Below, piece after piece: positions 16,185 through 24,819 of a stretch of DNA of 64,000 bases (the stretch's first letter is position 1; each line of letters begins with the position of its first letter). The translations under genes were made by a program, and so were the position numbers. This DNA is from CAYPTB01 sp964413535 (GTDB lineage: Bacteria > Planctomycetota > UBA1135 > GCA-002686595): positions 124,001-188,000 of the forward strand of contig CAYPTB010000008.1 of assembly GCA_964413535.1 (NCBI GenBank). Reading direction: 5' to 3'. The notes below the pieces were generated by a model that worked only from the letters and a program-made list of their open reading frames with translations, was not told the DNA's origin and ran no database searches.

Positions 16185-17408
16185 CTACCGCGCCGCCGCG
16201 AGGACCTCGGCGTCCGAGAGGAGGCGCGGGGTCTTCTTCGCGAGCTCGAGGACGGTCGCGATGCGCGCTTCGGTGGGTTCGACGCCGTGCTTCTCGAGCA
16301 CCCAGGTGACGTTCGAGCGGCCGCTCATCGGGCCGACCTTGATCGACTGCTCGAGGCCGAAGACGTCGGCGGGCACGCCCGAGTAGACGCGGTTCGCGAG
16401 CCAGTCGTCGTGCTTGCGGAAGGCCTTGATGACGGCCGCGGCGTGCACGCCCGTGCCGGTCTCGAAGGCGTCGGTGCCGAAGACGGGGTAGTTGTGCGGG
16501 ATCTCGAGCCCGAGCGCTTCCGAGGCCTTCGCGCAGTAAGCAGCGAGCTTCGTGAGGTCGTTGTCGATCACGCCGCCGATCTTCAAGTTGACGAGCAGGA
16601 GGTCCATCTCCGTGTTGCCGGCGCGCTCGCCGACGCCGAGCGCCGTGGCGTGCAGGCGGGTCGCGCCCGCGCGGAAGGCCGTCAAGGCGTTGACGAGCCC
16701 GAGCCCGCGGTCGCGGTGGCCGTGCCAGTCGATGCCGACGTCCACGCCGAGCTCCGCCACGAGGTCGCGCACGAAGCCGACCAGGTTCGCGACGCCCTCG
16801 GGCGTCGCGTGCCCGCAGGTGTCGCAGATGCAGATGCGCTGCGCGCCGGCCTCGATGGCGGTCGTGTACAGCGCGCGCACGTCCTCGGGATTGGCGCGCG
16901 TCGTGTCCTCGGTCACGAACATGCACGGCAGGCCGTTCTTCGTGGCGAAGGCGACCGCGTCGCGCGAGAGCTGGAGCATCTTCCCCATCTCCCAGTCCTC
17001 CGCGTAGCGGCGGATCGGGCTCGAGCCGATGAACGCGCACACCTCGATCGGGACGCCGGTGCGCTGGACGAGGTCGACGACGGGCTCGATGTCCCCGATG
17101 ACCGTGCGGCAGGCGACGTTGGGAGTGATCGCGAGGCCCTCCATCTCGCGCACGAGCGCCTCGATGTGGGTGCGCGCGCGGTCGCCGGCGCCGGGCAGGC
17201 CGACGTCGGCCGTGTGGATGCCGAGCTCGTCCATCAGGTGGACGAGCTCGATCTTGCGGTCGAGGTCCGGATCGCGCGCCGAGGGACTCTGGAGCCCGTC
17301 GCGCAGGGTCTCGTCGTCGAACTGGATCGCGCGGTCGCGGAGACCGGCGCCGTCGGTCCGCGTGCCGTTCCAGTCGTAGATCAAGTGCTCGCGATCGTAT
17401 TCGCTCAT
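16185..17408 (-). CDS. 2-isopropylmalate/homocitrate/citramalate synthase family protein
   Basis: 407 residues with the DRE-TIM metallolyase signatures: DDETLRDGLQSP (the DRE-type motif appears as LRDG), GIDWHGHRDRGLG with the metal-binding His-x-His, and TALGVGERAGNTEMDLL. These enzymes condense acetyl-CoA with a 2-oxoacid. Length is that of the short form without the LeuA regulatory domain, so homocitrate or isopropylmalate synthase-like activity is possible; specificity cannot be read from the sequence. The ATG at 17435 lies inside a TAGAAT -10-like hexamer, so the next ATG (SEYDREHL) is chosen. The aspartokinase gene is divergent. Confidence 0.85.
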   Translation of the reverse strand: MSEYDREHLIYDWNGTRTDGAGLRDRAIQFDDETLRDGLQSPSARDPDLDRKIELVHLMDELGIHTADVGLPGAGDRARTHIEALVREMEGLAITPNVACRTVIGDIEPVVDLVQRTGVPIEVCAFIGSSPIRRYAEDWEMGKMLQLSRDAVAFATKNGLPCMFVTEDTTRANPEDVRALYTTAIEAGAQRICICDTCGHATPEGVANLVGFVRDLVAELGVDVGIDWHGHRDRGLGLVNALTAFRAGATRLHATALGVGERAGNTEMDLLLVNLKIGGVIDNDLTKLAAYCAKASEALGLEIPHNYPVFGTDAFETGTGVHAAAVIKAFRKHDDWLANRVYSGVPADVFGLEQSIKVGPMSGRSNVTWVLEKHGVEPTEARIATVLELAKKTPRLLSDAEVLAAAR

Positions 17409-17471
17409 CGGGTGGTCGGAATTGGGGCTGAGCATTCTATCGCCGGTGCTCGTCGCGGGCTGCGGGACGGC

Positions 17472-17477
17472 TATCCT
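17472..17477 (+). promoter_or_regulatory. -10-like hexamer before aspartokinase (probable leaderless start)
   Basis: TATCCT ends 8 bases before the GTG at 17486, so transcription would begin at or next to the start codon. No Shine-Dalgarno is present. Confidence 0.35.
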
Positions 17478-17485
17478 CTCGCTCC

Positions 17486-18787
17486 GTGAGCGCGATCCGG
17501 GTCCTGAAGTTCGGCGGGGCGGCGCTGCGCGACGGACCCGCGGTGGCGAAGGCCTGCGAGGTCATCGGGGCCTTCGGTGGGGAGCGCCCGATCGTCGTGG
17601 TGAGCGCGGTCGAAGGGGTGACGGAAGAGCTCGTGCGCTGCGCCGCGGGTGCGGGGGATCCGGCTAGCCTGCGCATTCGACATCGCACGATCCTGCGGCA
17701 GCTCGGACTCGGGAGCGAGCTCCTCGACCGCCACCTCAGCGAGCTCGCGCACGTGCTCGAGCTCGTTCGCGGCGGCGGGTGCGCGACGGGGCCCACGCGC
17801 GATCTCTTGCTCTCGTTCGGCGAGCGCATGAGCGCGCGCATCGTGTCCGCCGCGCTGCGCGAGGCGGGGCGGCTCGCGACGCCGGTGGACGCCTACGACC
17901 TCGGGCTCGTCATCGAGGCGGCGAACGGTCGGGCGCGGCTCGTCGGCGGGGCTGCCCGGGCCGTGGAACGCGCGCTGCGCGAGATCCCGGGGCTGCCCGT
18001 CGTCACCGGTTTCCTCGCATCCGATGCGCGCGGCAACCTCACGACGCTGGGGAGGAACGGCTCGGACCTGACGGCGCTGCTCCTGGCAGGAGCGGTCGGC
18101 GCGCAGGAGGTCCAGTTGTGGAAAGCCGTGGCCGGGATCCAGACGGCGGACCCGCGCCGGGTGCGCGCAGCGCGCACGCTCCCGGCGGTCGGCTACGCCG
18201 AGGCGCTCGAGCTCGCGCAACACGGTGCGGCCGTCCTGCACCCGGAAGCGGCGCGCCTCGCCCAAGCCGCGCGACTCTGCGTGCGCTTGCTCGACGTGCG
18301 CGATCCGCGGGGTACCTGCAGCGAGCTCGTGGACGAGACGCCGTTCGCCGGTCCGCTGGCGCTCGTGCATCGGAGCAATCTGCTCGTGGCGCGGATCGAG
18401 TCGCGCGATGCGCTGCTCTGGACACTGAACGAGCTCGAGGAGCAGGGCACCTGGCTCGACTTGCGCGGCGGTGTCGCGCGGATCGCTCTCCCGGACGGGT
18501 CCGCGAGCCGCGCGTTGCTCGCGGAAGTGGGCGCCGAGGTGGAGGACGGCGTGGCGTCGATCGCGCTCGTCGGACGCGGCGTCGGCAGCGACGAAGCCTT
18601 GGCCCCGAGGACGTCGGAGCTCGCGCACGCCGCGGGGATCGCGCTCCGAGGCGGTGGCGCGGGCATCCGCTCGAGCAGTCAGGCCTGGCTGCTCGCCGAG
18701 CACGACCTCGATCGCGCGCTCGAGCTGCTGCACGCGGAAGTGCTGCTCCCGGCCGTGACGCACGCGGCCGAGCTCGCGGCGCATTGA
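17486..18787 (+). CDS. Aspartate kinase
   Basis: 433 residues. The amino-acid-kinase domain shows VLKFGGAALRDG at the N-terminus, VVVSAVEGVTEEL, and TTLGRNGSDLTALLLAGAVGA (the RGGSD-type loop, here GRNGSD). VQLWKAVAGIQTADPR and HGAAVLHPEA complete the set. Two ACT-like regions follow (about residues 300-425) and would bind lysine or threonine for feedback control. The enzyme phosphorylates aspartate at the head of Lys/Thr/Met synthesis. It is a little divergent from textbook LysC (KFGG followed by AALRDG rather than TSV), so a related aspartokinase-like role is not excluded. It starts with GTG. Confidence 0.87.
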   Translation: MSAIRVLKFGGAALRDGPAVAKACEVIGAFGGERPIVVVSAVEGVTEELVRCAAGAGDPASLRIRHRTILRQLGLGSELLDRHLSELAHVLELVRGGGCATGPTRDLLLSFGERMSARIVSAALREAGRLATPVDAYDLGLVIEAANGRARLVGGAARAVERALREIPGLPVVTGFLASDARGNLTTLGRNGSDLTALLLAGAVGAQEVQLWKAVAGIQTADPRRVRAARTLPAVGYAEALELAQHGAAVLHPEAARLAQAARLCVRLLDVRDPRGTCSELVDETPFAGPLALVHRSNLLVARIESRDALLWTLNELEEQGTWLDLRGGVARIALPDGSASRALLAEVGAEVEDGVASIALVGRGVGSDEALAPRTSELAHAAGIALRGGGAGIRSSSQAWLLAEHDLDRALELLHAEVLLPAVTHAAELAAH

Positions 18788-18961
18788 GCGCGGGTCGCGG
18801 GCAAGTATCCTCGCGGGGAGTTCGGCGCCGAAACGCTCGACCATGCAGAAGCGCATCGATTCCCCTTGCGCGTCGGAGGGACCCCACCCGCCGAGGATCC
18901 TGCGCGAGGGGACTTGCTCGCAGACGCTCACCCAGGGTCGGGAATGGCGTAAGGGAACGGC

Positions 18962-20200
18962 TTGAAGCGCAGGAGTCCCCTCGCCGCCTTGTGGATCGTG
19001 GGGGGACTCCTCGTGCTGTCCTTCATCGTCCGGAGCTTCGTGGCCGACGTGTATCGGGTGGAGAGCGGCTCGATGGAGCCCACCCTCTACGGAGGGGGGA
19101 CATGGGGCGAGTGGGCGCTCGTCCGCTACGAATCCATGGGCGACCTCGAGCGGTTCGACCTCGCCGTCACCTACACGGGCAGCGGCACGCCCATCGTCAA
19201 ACGCGTGGTGGGGTTGCCGGGAGAGACCGTGCAGGTGCAGAGCGGCGACCTGTTCGTCGACGGACGGAGGCTTCCTCCGGAGGCGCCGCGACCCGCTCCC
19301 GTCGTGCTCTTCGACGGCGCTCTGCACGAAGCGGCCGAGCAGTTCGAGTGGGACGATGGCACGTGGACGCGCGCAGGCGACGGTTGGGAGCTCGATTCGC
19401 GGCTCGAGCCGGACGAGGACGACGCGCATCTCTTGCGCTGGCGCTCCGCGTTCGACGACGGCTACCTCTTGCCCGACGGGACACGCCTCGCCGGGACGCG
19501 ACCCGTCGGCGACGGGATCGTGGCGTGCGAGCTGTGGCTCGACGACATCGCAGCGGCAGAGGGAGCGACCGTGAGGCTCGAGTTGCGCGAGGAGGGAGAT
19601 CTCTTCCGCGCGGCGATCGAGCTCGGAACGTCGACCGCTCGAGCTCCTGATGCCGCGCCGCGCAAGATCTCCGCGCGCGCGCGGATCGAGCGACTCTCCC
19701 CGGAGCATCTGCCCGAGACGCTCGCCCTGGCCGAGCTCGAGCTCGCGAGCGGCACCTTCACGCCGCTCTCCTTCGCCAACGTCGACAATGCGCTCGTCTT
19801 CGCGATCGGAGGGACGGAGCCGCTCGTCGCCCGCTACTCCGAGAACCGCGTTCCAGCGGGTCCGGCGGTCGTGCCGGGTGTCACGGTGGGGACCCAGGTG
19901 GCGCTCGGCGGCGACGGACTGCGAGCGCGTTTCAAAGCGATCCGGATCGCCCGCGACGTCTCCTGGATCGCACGCGGCGAGTTCGGCGTGGGGCGCCCGC
20001 TCTCCCTGGGGCCCGACGAGTACTTCCTGCTCGGCGACAACTCCGCACGCAGCCAGGACGGGCGCACGCTCGGGCCGACCCAGATCACGGCCTTCCTGGG
20101 ACGGCCGCAGTCGATCGTGTGGCCGCGCTCGCGGGCGCGCAGCCTGCTGGACGACAAGTGGGAGCCAGCCGGCCGTCGCCGCACGCCGCTGGCGCACTGA
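18962..20200 (+). CDS. lepB: Signal peptidase I with large insertion domain
   Basis: 412 residues starting at TTG (AAGGGA upstream). One N-terminal membrane helix (about 8-28) precedes the catalytic Ser37 in SGSMEP. The general base is Lys80 in IVKRVVGLPGE. The C-terminal box GDNSARSQDGR is at about 358-368. Between K80's strand and this box lies an extra stretch of about 235 residues (roughly 111-347). It is rich in beta strands and ends in GDGLRARFKAIRIARDV, which resembles a concanavalin/laminin-G-like fold. Ordinary bacterial enzymes lack it. It removes signal peptides from exported proteins at the outer face of the inner membrane. Confidence 0.9.
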   Translation: MKRRSPLAALWIVGGLLVLSFIVRSFVADVYRVESGSMEPTLYGGGTWGEWALVRYESMGDLERFDLAVTYTGSGTPIVKRVVGLPGETVQVQSGDLFVDGRRLPPEAPRPAPVVLFDGALHEAAEQFEWDDGTWTRAGDGWELDSRLEPDEDDAHLLRWRSAFDDGYLLPDGTRLAGTRPVGDGIVACELWLDDIAAAEGATVRLELREEGDLFRAAIELGTSTARAPDAAPRKISARARIERLSPEHLPETLALAELELASGTFTPLSFANVDNALVFAIGGTEPLVARYSENRVPAGPAVVPGVTVGTQVALGGDGLRARFKAIRIARDVSWIARGEFGVGRPLSLGPDEYFLLGDNSARSQDGRTLGPTQITAFLGRPQSIVWPRSRARSLLDDKWEPAGRRRTPLAH

Positions 20201-20489
20201 CGGCGATGTTCGCGCCTCGCAAGAACGTCTCTGGAAACGACACGTTCAGCGGACCAATCGCGCGACGTCGGCCCAGCTACGATGAGGAGCCGAAAGGGCT
20301 CACTGCACGTTCTACGATGACTTGGATCCCGACCCGCTCCTTCTCCCGGCGCACACGACGCACGCGAAGCGAGCCGCATTGCGGCCGCGCGAGGCAGCCG
20401 GGGAAAGGATTGCGCGAGCGGCGAACCGGCTCCGAAGCGTCGAAGCGGATCGGAACCCAGAGCAGGAGCCGGGGTTGAGGGGCGCCCGC

Positions 20490-21083
20490 ATGGAAGCCCC
20501 GCTCAGCGATCCGGGAGCCCTTCTGATGCTCGCCTGGCAGGCGGGGGACGAAGCGGCGTTCGACCAGCTCGTGGAAAGCTATTCCGGTCGCGCTTACGCC
20601 CTGTGCACGCGCTTCCTCGGCGACGTCCCCGGGCGCGAGGACTTGGTGCAGGAAGCCTTCATCCGGATCGTGCGCGCGCGAGACCGCTATCGTCCGACTG
20701 CGCAGTTCTCCACCTGGCTCTACCGCATCGTCTACAACCTGTGCGCGAACTTCCGCGAGCGCAAGCACGAGACGCTCTCGCTCGAGGGAGTGTCCGGCGG
20801 GTCCGAAGAGCGGCGCGGGCGCGAGCTCGCCGACGCGTCCGCGCCCGAGCCGTCCGAGGGCCTCGTCGCGGGCGACGTCGTGGCGAAGGTGCGCGCGGCG
20901 ATCGCCGTGCTGCCGGACAACCAGCGCATGGCGCTCCTGCTCTCGAAGTACGAGGAGCTCTCGTACGCCGAGATAGCGCTGGTCCTCGATTCGAGCGAGA
21001 AGGCCATCAAGTCACTCGTCCACCGCGCGCGCGAGAACTTGCGCAAGACGCTCGCGCCTTGGCTCGAGGAGGAGCTCCTGTGA
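20490..21083 (+). CDS. ECF-type RNA polymerase sigma factor
   Basis: 197 residues. Region 2 is seen in YALCTRFLGDVPGREDLVQEAFIRI and FSTWLYRIVYNLCANF, and region 4 in LPDNQRMALLLSKYEELSYAEIALVLDSSEKAIKSLVHRAR. There is no region 3, as in ECF factors. The start is the ATG before EAPLSD, with GAGGGG upstream; the longer frame from 20322 adds non-family sequence. The TGA overlaps the next gene's GTG, an anti-sigma-like membrane protein. The 289 bases upstream contain no obvious gene. Confidence 0.92.
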   Translation: MEAPLSDPGALLMLAWQAGDEAAFDQLVESYSGRAYALCTRFLGDVPGREDLVQEAFIRIVRARDRYRPTAQFSTWLYRIVYNLCANFRERKHETLSLEGVSGGSEERRGRELADASAPEPSEGLVAGDVVAKVRAAIAVLPDNQRMALLLSKYEELSYAEIALVLDSSEKAIKSLVHRARENLRKTLAPWLEEELL

Positions 21084-21847
21084 CCTCGTGTCGCGCATTC
21101 CGCGGCGACCTCGAGCGTGCACTCGAAGGCCGGCGCCAGGCGGGACGGCTCGTCGAGCTCTCCTTCGACGGTCATCTGATCGCTTGCGCGGATTGCCGCG
21201 GGCTCTTGGACTCGGAGCAGGCCCTCGAACTCCTGCTCGCATCGCTCCCCGAACCGCGCCTGCCCGAGGAGCTCGCGCAGCGCGTCCTCGCGCGCTTGCG
21301 GCACGAGCGCGAGGCGGGCCTAGACGCGCTGCTCGAGCGCGCGCCTGCGCCGAGGGTTCCGGCGAACCTCGCCCGCCGCGTGCGCGCGGCGGTGGCGGGG
21401 GAGCGAAGCGCTCCGGCTCTCGATCCGCTCGACCGTTTGCTCGACGCCGTTCCCGCTCCGCGCGTCCCGGCGACGCTCGCGGTCCGTGTGCAGAAGGCCG
21501 CGCGCAAGGCGGCGGGACGCGGGCGACCGAGGGTCGTGCGCGGTGTTGCACTGGGACTCGCGCTCGCCGCCGCGGCCGCGCTGATCGCGCTGATCCTGCC
21601 CCCGGACCTGTGGAGTGCGCGGGAGACGGGCGGCGAGTCCGTCGCCGAGCCGGTCCCGCAGGCCGCGGGAGAAGCGCTGAGCGACGAGTTCCTCGCGGCC
21701 TTCGACGTGCTCGAGAACTGGGAGCTCCTGAACGGCGAGGACCTCGACTTCCTGCTCGCGTCGATCGACGAGATCGACGAGCTAGTCTTCGAGGAGAGCC
21801 TGTGGAGCGAGACGGGGCTTGGAATCGGAGCGGAGGGTCCGAAGTGA
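21080..21847 (+). CDS. Membrane anti-sigma factor with repeated LP-x-P-R module
   Basis: 255 residues from a GTG overlapping the sigma factor stop. The zinc-finger anti-sigma motif H-x3-C-x2-C is present (His32, Cys36, Cys39). It is followed by three copies of a helical unit of about 25 residues (about 51-76, 83-108, 119-143) with the shared core L-x2-[LAV]-P-x-PR-x-P-x2-LA-x-RV. A membrane helix (about 153-173) and an acidic outer domain (about 190-255, many Asp/Glu) follow. The inner part should hold the ECF sigma at the membrane; the acidic outer tail may sense a signal. The stop overlaps the next GTG, so three genes are coupled. Confidence 0.82.
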   Translation: MTSCRAFRGDLERALEGRRQAGRLVELSFDGHLIACADCRGLLDSEQALELLLASLPEPRLPEELAQRVLARLRHEREAGLDALLERAPAPRVPANLARRVRAAVAGERSAPALDPLDRLLDAVPAPRVPATLAVRVQKAARKAAGRGRPRVVRGVALGLALAAAAALIALILPPDLWSARETGGESVAEPVPQAAGEALSDEFLAAFDVLENWELLNGEDLDFLLASIDEIDELVFEESLWSETGLGIGAEGPK

Positions 21848-22971
21848 CGGGCGTCGGCCGGCTCCTCTTCGGCCTCCTCGTGCTCGCCCTGAGCGCGACG
21901 TCCCTCTCGGCGCAGGCGCCGCACGAGCCCGCGCCGACGGAGCTCGACCGCGCAACCCTGCGCGGACGATGGAATGCCCTGGACGAGGAGGAGCGGGCGC
22001 TCTATCGCGAACGCTTCGCGAAGCTCGCCGAGATGCGCGGGGAGGAACGGCTCCAGCTCGAGGAGCGCGCCGCAGAGCTCGAGCAGCAGATCCGCGAGCT
22101 GCGCGACGAACTGCCCCCCGACCTCCAGCGTCGGCTGCGCATGCTGGGGTCCGAGAAGCGCAACGAGATCGTGCGCGAGTTCTTCTGCGAGCGTCAGCGT
22201 TCCCGCGGCGTACACGTGCGCGAGCAACTGCCGGCCGAGCTCGTGGAGGAGCTCGAAACCGCGCCGCCGGCGGAGCGCCCCGGGATCCTGCGTCGGTTCC
22301 ACGACGACATGCGCCGCCGTGCTGTCACGCGCTTGCTCGAAGACCTTCCGCCGGAGAGCGGAGTTGCGTCGGAGGAGCTCGAGCGCATCGAAAGTCTCGC
22401 CGGACGCGAGCGCATGCGCGCGGTGCTCGAGCTCGAGCGCGTCCAGATTCGGCGCCGAGTCGAGGCTCACGGTCCGCCCCCCGACTTGGGCGAAACGACC
22501 TGGCAGGAGCTCGATCGGCTACCCCTCGAGGGGTTCTTCCGCGCCTGGCGCGACCGCAGGCGCTCCCATCGGGAGCTGGGTCCGGGCGGACCGTTGGGCG
22601 GGATTCGGGCCGTTCAGCCGCCGGCCCCCGGGCCGTGGACGCACCGCGGCCACCTCCTCGACCGGCTGATCGAGCTCTCTCGACCGAGTCTCGAGGACCT
22701 CATCGATCTCGCCCAGCTCTCCGAACGGGAGCGACGCGCCGGCGCGGAAGCGCGCGCGCGAGAACGCTGCGAGACGTTCCTCGACGACTATCCGTTCCTG
22801 CCTCCCGGCGAGAGATCCCGTTTGGAAGAGCTCCCCGACGGAGAGTTCCTGGTGGAGGTGCGCGTCTTCGCCGCGCGCCAGCTCGCCAGCGCTCGGGGGC
22901 GCATCGACGGCCTGCGCGAGCGCCAGCACGGCGAACCCTCACCCGGAGCCCCCGGCCGCGAACGGCGCTGA
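21844..22971 (+). CDS. Exported coiled-coil protein of a sigma/anti-sigma operon
   Basis: 375 residues. A signal peptide of about 23 residues (LLFGLLVLALSATSLSAQA) leads into charged helices dominated by Glu, Arg and Leu (LDEEERALYRERFAKLAEM, ERLQLEERAAELEQQIRELRDEL). This arrangement loosely recalls periplasmic CpxP/Spy or DUF3106-type helical proteins, but I see no diagnostic motif. A Pro-rich middle (about 245-270) separates two helical halves. It is the third gene of a coupled ECF sigma/anti-sigma unit, so it probably acts in the periplasm on the anti-sigma's outer domain or is an effector of the response. The call is tentative. Confidence 0.75.
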   Translation: MTGVGRLLFGLLVLALSATSLSAQAPHEPAPTELDRATLRGRWNALDEEERALYRERFAKLAEMRGEERLQLEERAAELEQQIRELRDELPPDLQRRLRMLGSEKRNEIVREFFCERQRSRGVHVREQLPAELVEELETAPPAERPGILRRFHDDMRRRAVTRLLEDLPPESGVASEELERIESLAGRERMRAVLELERVQIRRRVEAHGPPPDLGETTWQELDRLPLEGFFRAWRDRRRSHRELGPGGPLGGIRAVQPPAPGPWTHRGHLLDRLIELSRPSLEDLIDLAQLSERERRAGAEARARERCETFLDDYPFLPPGERSRLEELPDGEFLVEVRVFAARQLASARGRIDGLRERQHGEPSPGAPGRERR

Positions 22972-23056
22972 TTCCGGGGAGCCGCCATTCTCCCGGGGGT
23001 CTTCTGCGCACGTTCGCCGAATCGGACGGCGTCACGGGATCGCAGCGCGCCTCACC

Positions 23057-23062
23057 TAGAAT
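23057..23062 (+). promoter_or_regulatory. -10-like hexamer before selU
   Basis: TAGAAT, with its final AT shared with an ATG at 23061, ends 10 bases before the ATG at 23073. If used, the first ATG would not be transcribed. The same TAGAAT layout occurs before the kinase gene at 49974. Confidence 0.35.
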
Positions 23063-23072
23063 GCGACGCAGC

Positions 23073-24242
23073 ATGGCGGGCCGGTCCAGCGAAGCACAGC
23101 GCCCCGTCCCCGCAGCGGGGGTGGAGCGCGTGCTCGACTCGAAGCGAGTGCTCGTCGATCTGCGCAGCCCGGCGGAGTTCGCAGCGGACCACCTCCCCGG
23201 CGCCGTGAACATTCCCCTGTTCGACGACGTCGAGCGCGCGATCATCGGGACGCTGTACCGCACGGCGCCCGACCTTGCCTTCGGCGAGGCGCGCGAGTTC
23301 GCCCGAAAGCGCATCCGGACGCTCGTGCAAGACGTCGCTTCGGTGTGCAAGTGGGACGCACTCCCGGGCGAGTTGGAAGAGCGCGTGCTCGCCATGACCG
23401 CAGCCGGACTGAGGGGGCTCGAAGCAGAGCTTTGGACGGAAGGGGAGCCCGGCGCTCACGACGCCGTCTTCTACTGTTGGCGGGGAGGTCTGCGCTCGCG
23501 CAGCGTGGTCGCCTTCCTGCGCGGCCTGGGTCTCGAGCGCGCGTCGATCCTCGACGGCGGCTACCGCTCCTACCGGCGCGCCGTCGTGCGGGCGCTGGGC
23601 CTGGTCCAGTTCCCGCGGACGTTCGTCCTGCGCGGGCTCACCGGCGTGGGGAAGACGCTCGTGCTGCGCGAGCTCGAGCGCATTCGACCCGGCTGGACGG
23701 TCGATCTCGAGCACCTGGCAGGTCATCGGAGCTCCATCCTCGGCATGGTCGGGCTCGATCCGGCCACGCAGAAGACCTTCGAGTCGCGTCTGCTCGCGCG
23801 GATCGGCCCTCGCGGCGAACGGCTCGGGAGCGTCGTGGTGTTCGAGGGCGAGAGCCGCAAAGTGGGCGACATCGTCTTGCCGGCGCGACTGTGGACGTCC
23901 TTGTCCGGCGGGACGAGTCTCGAGCTCGTCGCCCCGCTCGAGCGACGCGTGGAGGTGCTCGTGGCGGATTATCTCGCGACCGCTGGACGGCGCGCCGAGC
24001 TGCGCGCGCAGCTGCCCTTCATCGAAGCGCGCTTGGGTCGAGTGAAGTGGAAGGATGAGCTGGTTCGCTTGCTCGACCTACGTCGCGAGGACGAGCTCGT
24101 CCGCGTACTGCTCGAGCGCTACTACGATCCCCTCTACCGTCACTCGGAGCGCGCCTTTGCACCGGCCGCGACGATCGACGCCTCGGACCCGTCGCGCGCG
24201 GCGCGCGAGGTGGCCGGGTGGATCGAAGCCCAATCCGGCTGA
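23073..24242 (+). CDS. selU: tRNA 2-selenouridine synthase
   Basis: 389 residues. An N-terminal rhodanese domain (VLVDLRSPAEFAADHLPGAVNIP) has the active Cys135 in YCWRGGLRSRS, where the family has YC-x-RGG. The C-terminal P-loop domain has GLTGVGKT (188-195) and DLEHLAGHRSSILG, then FEGESRKVG. This fusion is specific to SelU/MnmH, which replaces sulfur with selenium (through a geranylated intermediate) at the wobble uridine of tRNA(Lys, Glu, Gln). The reaction needs selenophosphate from SelD, which is not in this window. Start: ATG at 23073 (23061 is the alternative). Confidence 0.9.
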   Translation: MAGRSSEAQRPVPAAGVERVLDSKRVLVDLRSPAEFAADHLPGAVNIPLFDDVERAIIGTLYRTAPDLAFGEAREFARKRIRTLVQDVASVCKWDALPGELEERVLAMTAAGLRGLEAELWTEGEPGAHDAVFYCWRGGLRSRSVVAFLRGLGLERASILDGGYRSYRRAVVRALGLVQFPRTFVLRGLTGVGKTLVLRELERIRPGWTVDLEHLAGHRSSILGMVGLDPATQKTFESRLLARIGPRGERLGSVVVFEGESRKVGDIVLPARLWTSLSGGTSLELVAPLERRVEVLVADYLATAGRRAELRAQLPFIEARLGRVKWKDELVRLLDLRREDELVRVLLERYYDPLYRHSERAFAPAATIDASDPSRAAREVAGWIEAQSG

Positions 24243-24246
24243 GCGC

Positions 24247-24387
24247 CTAACGGCCCGCCTCGTTCGCGGGCTCGGCAGCTTCCGCGGGAGCGCGCTCCGG
24301 AGCGAACACGACCGGCGGGAACGCGAGCCGCAGCGCCAGAGCGGCGGAGAGGGCGAGGATCACCCACAGACGAGGAGGACGGCGCAT
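24247..24387 (-). CDS. Possible 46-residue small membrane or secreted peptide
   Basis: A short frame starting MRRPPRLWVILALSAALALR has a basic start and a single hydrophobic segment (about 8-28). An acidic Ala/Pro/Glu tail follows, ending at a TAG. This is the shape of a small membrane protein or a signal peptide with a short tail. The Shine-Dalgarno is weak and no family is recognised, so it may be spurious. It fills the gap between selU and the zinc-binding protein gene. Confidence 0.35.
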   Translation of the reverse strand: MRRPPRLWVILALSAALALRLAFPPVVFAPERAPAEAAEPANEAGR

Positions 24388-24532
24388 GCTCGGTGAGGCG
24401 AACCGTTGCGGGGTGGCCTCGAATCAGACTACCTCGCGGAAGGTGGGGAGGGCGGCGAGGTCGTGCGCGCTCGGGTTGGACGAATCAGCCGTTCGCGAGC
24501 CTTCCGGTGCCCGGACGCCGACCGAAGAAGTT

Positions 24533-24769
24533 TCACCGAATGCGGTCGACGAAGCCCGGTTCGCCGTGGAGTTCCGCGCAGTTCGCGCAGCAGAAGTAGG
24601 CCCCGGCGGTCTCGAGTCCGTGACCCAAGATCCGGCAGCCGCAGCTCGCGCACTCCTTGGCGAGGGTCGCGATGGCGCATTCGAAGCTGTCGAAGGTGAA
24701 GGATTCGCCGTCGGGCAGGATGACCTGGAACGATTTGTCGTAGTCGTTGGCGCAGTGCGAACAGATCAT
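24533..24769 (-). CDS. Small cysteine-rich zinc-binding protein (metallothionein-like)
   Basis: 78 residues starting MICSHC, with GGAG 7 bases upstream. Cysteine pairs are C3/C6, then ECAI, ECASCGC and FCCANCAE, plus His in GHGLE. The order (C-x2-C, FDSFECAI, C-x2-CG, GHG, CCA-x-CA) matches small uncharacterised proteins found in actinobacteria and others, often labelled prokaryotic metallothionein-like. Metal binding is likely; the role is not known. A longer frame to 24823 adds 18 residues without Cys. It lies just downstream of a frameshifted DUF6496-like gene on the same strand. Confidence 0.72.
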   Translation of the reverse strand: MICSHCANDYDKSFQVILPDGESFTFDSFECAIATLAKECASCGCRILGHGLETAGAYFCCANCAELHGEPGFVDRIR

Positions 24770-24819
24770 GGGGACGCTCCCGACTCGGCTGCGCGACGGT
24801 CCCTCGACCGCCGCAGGGT

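Noticed and set aside
17409..17435. ATG at 17435 as start of the LeuA-family gene
   Set aside because: It lies inside TAGAATG, which looks like a -10 hexamer. The next ATG gives a normal N-terminus.
17471..20197. 908-codon minus-strand open frame
   Set aside because: Opposite aspartokinase and signal peptidase I, both clearly real.
20221..20489. ECF-type promoter before the first sigma gene
   Set aside because: GGAAAC and GGAACC occur, but no CGTC-like -10 lies at 16-17 bases, so the match is not convincing.
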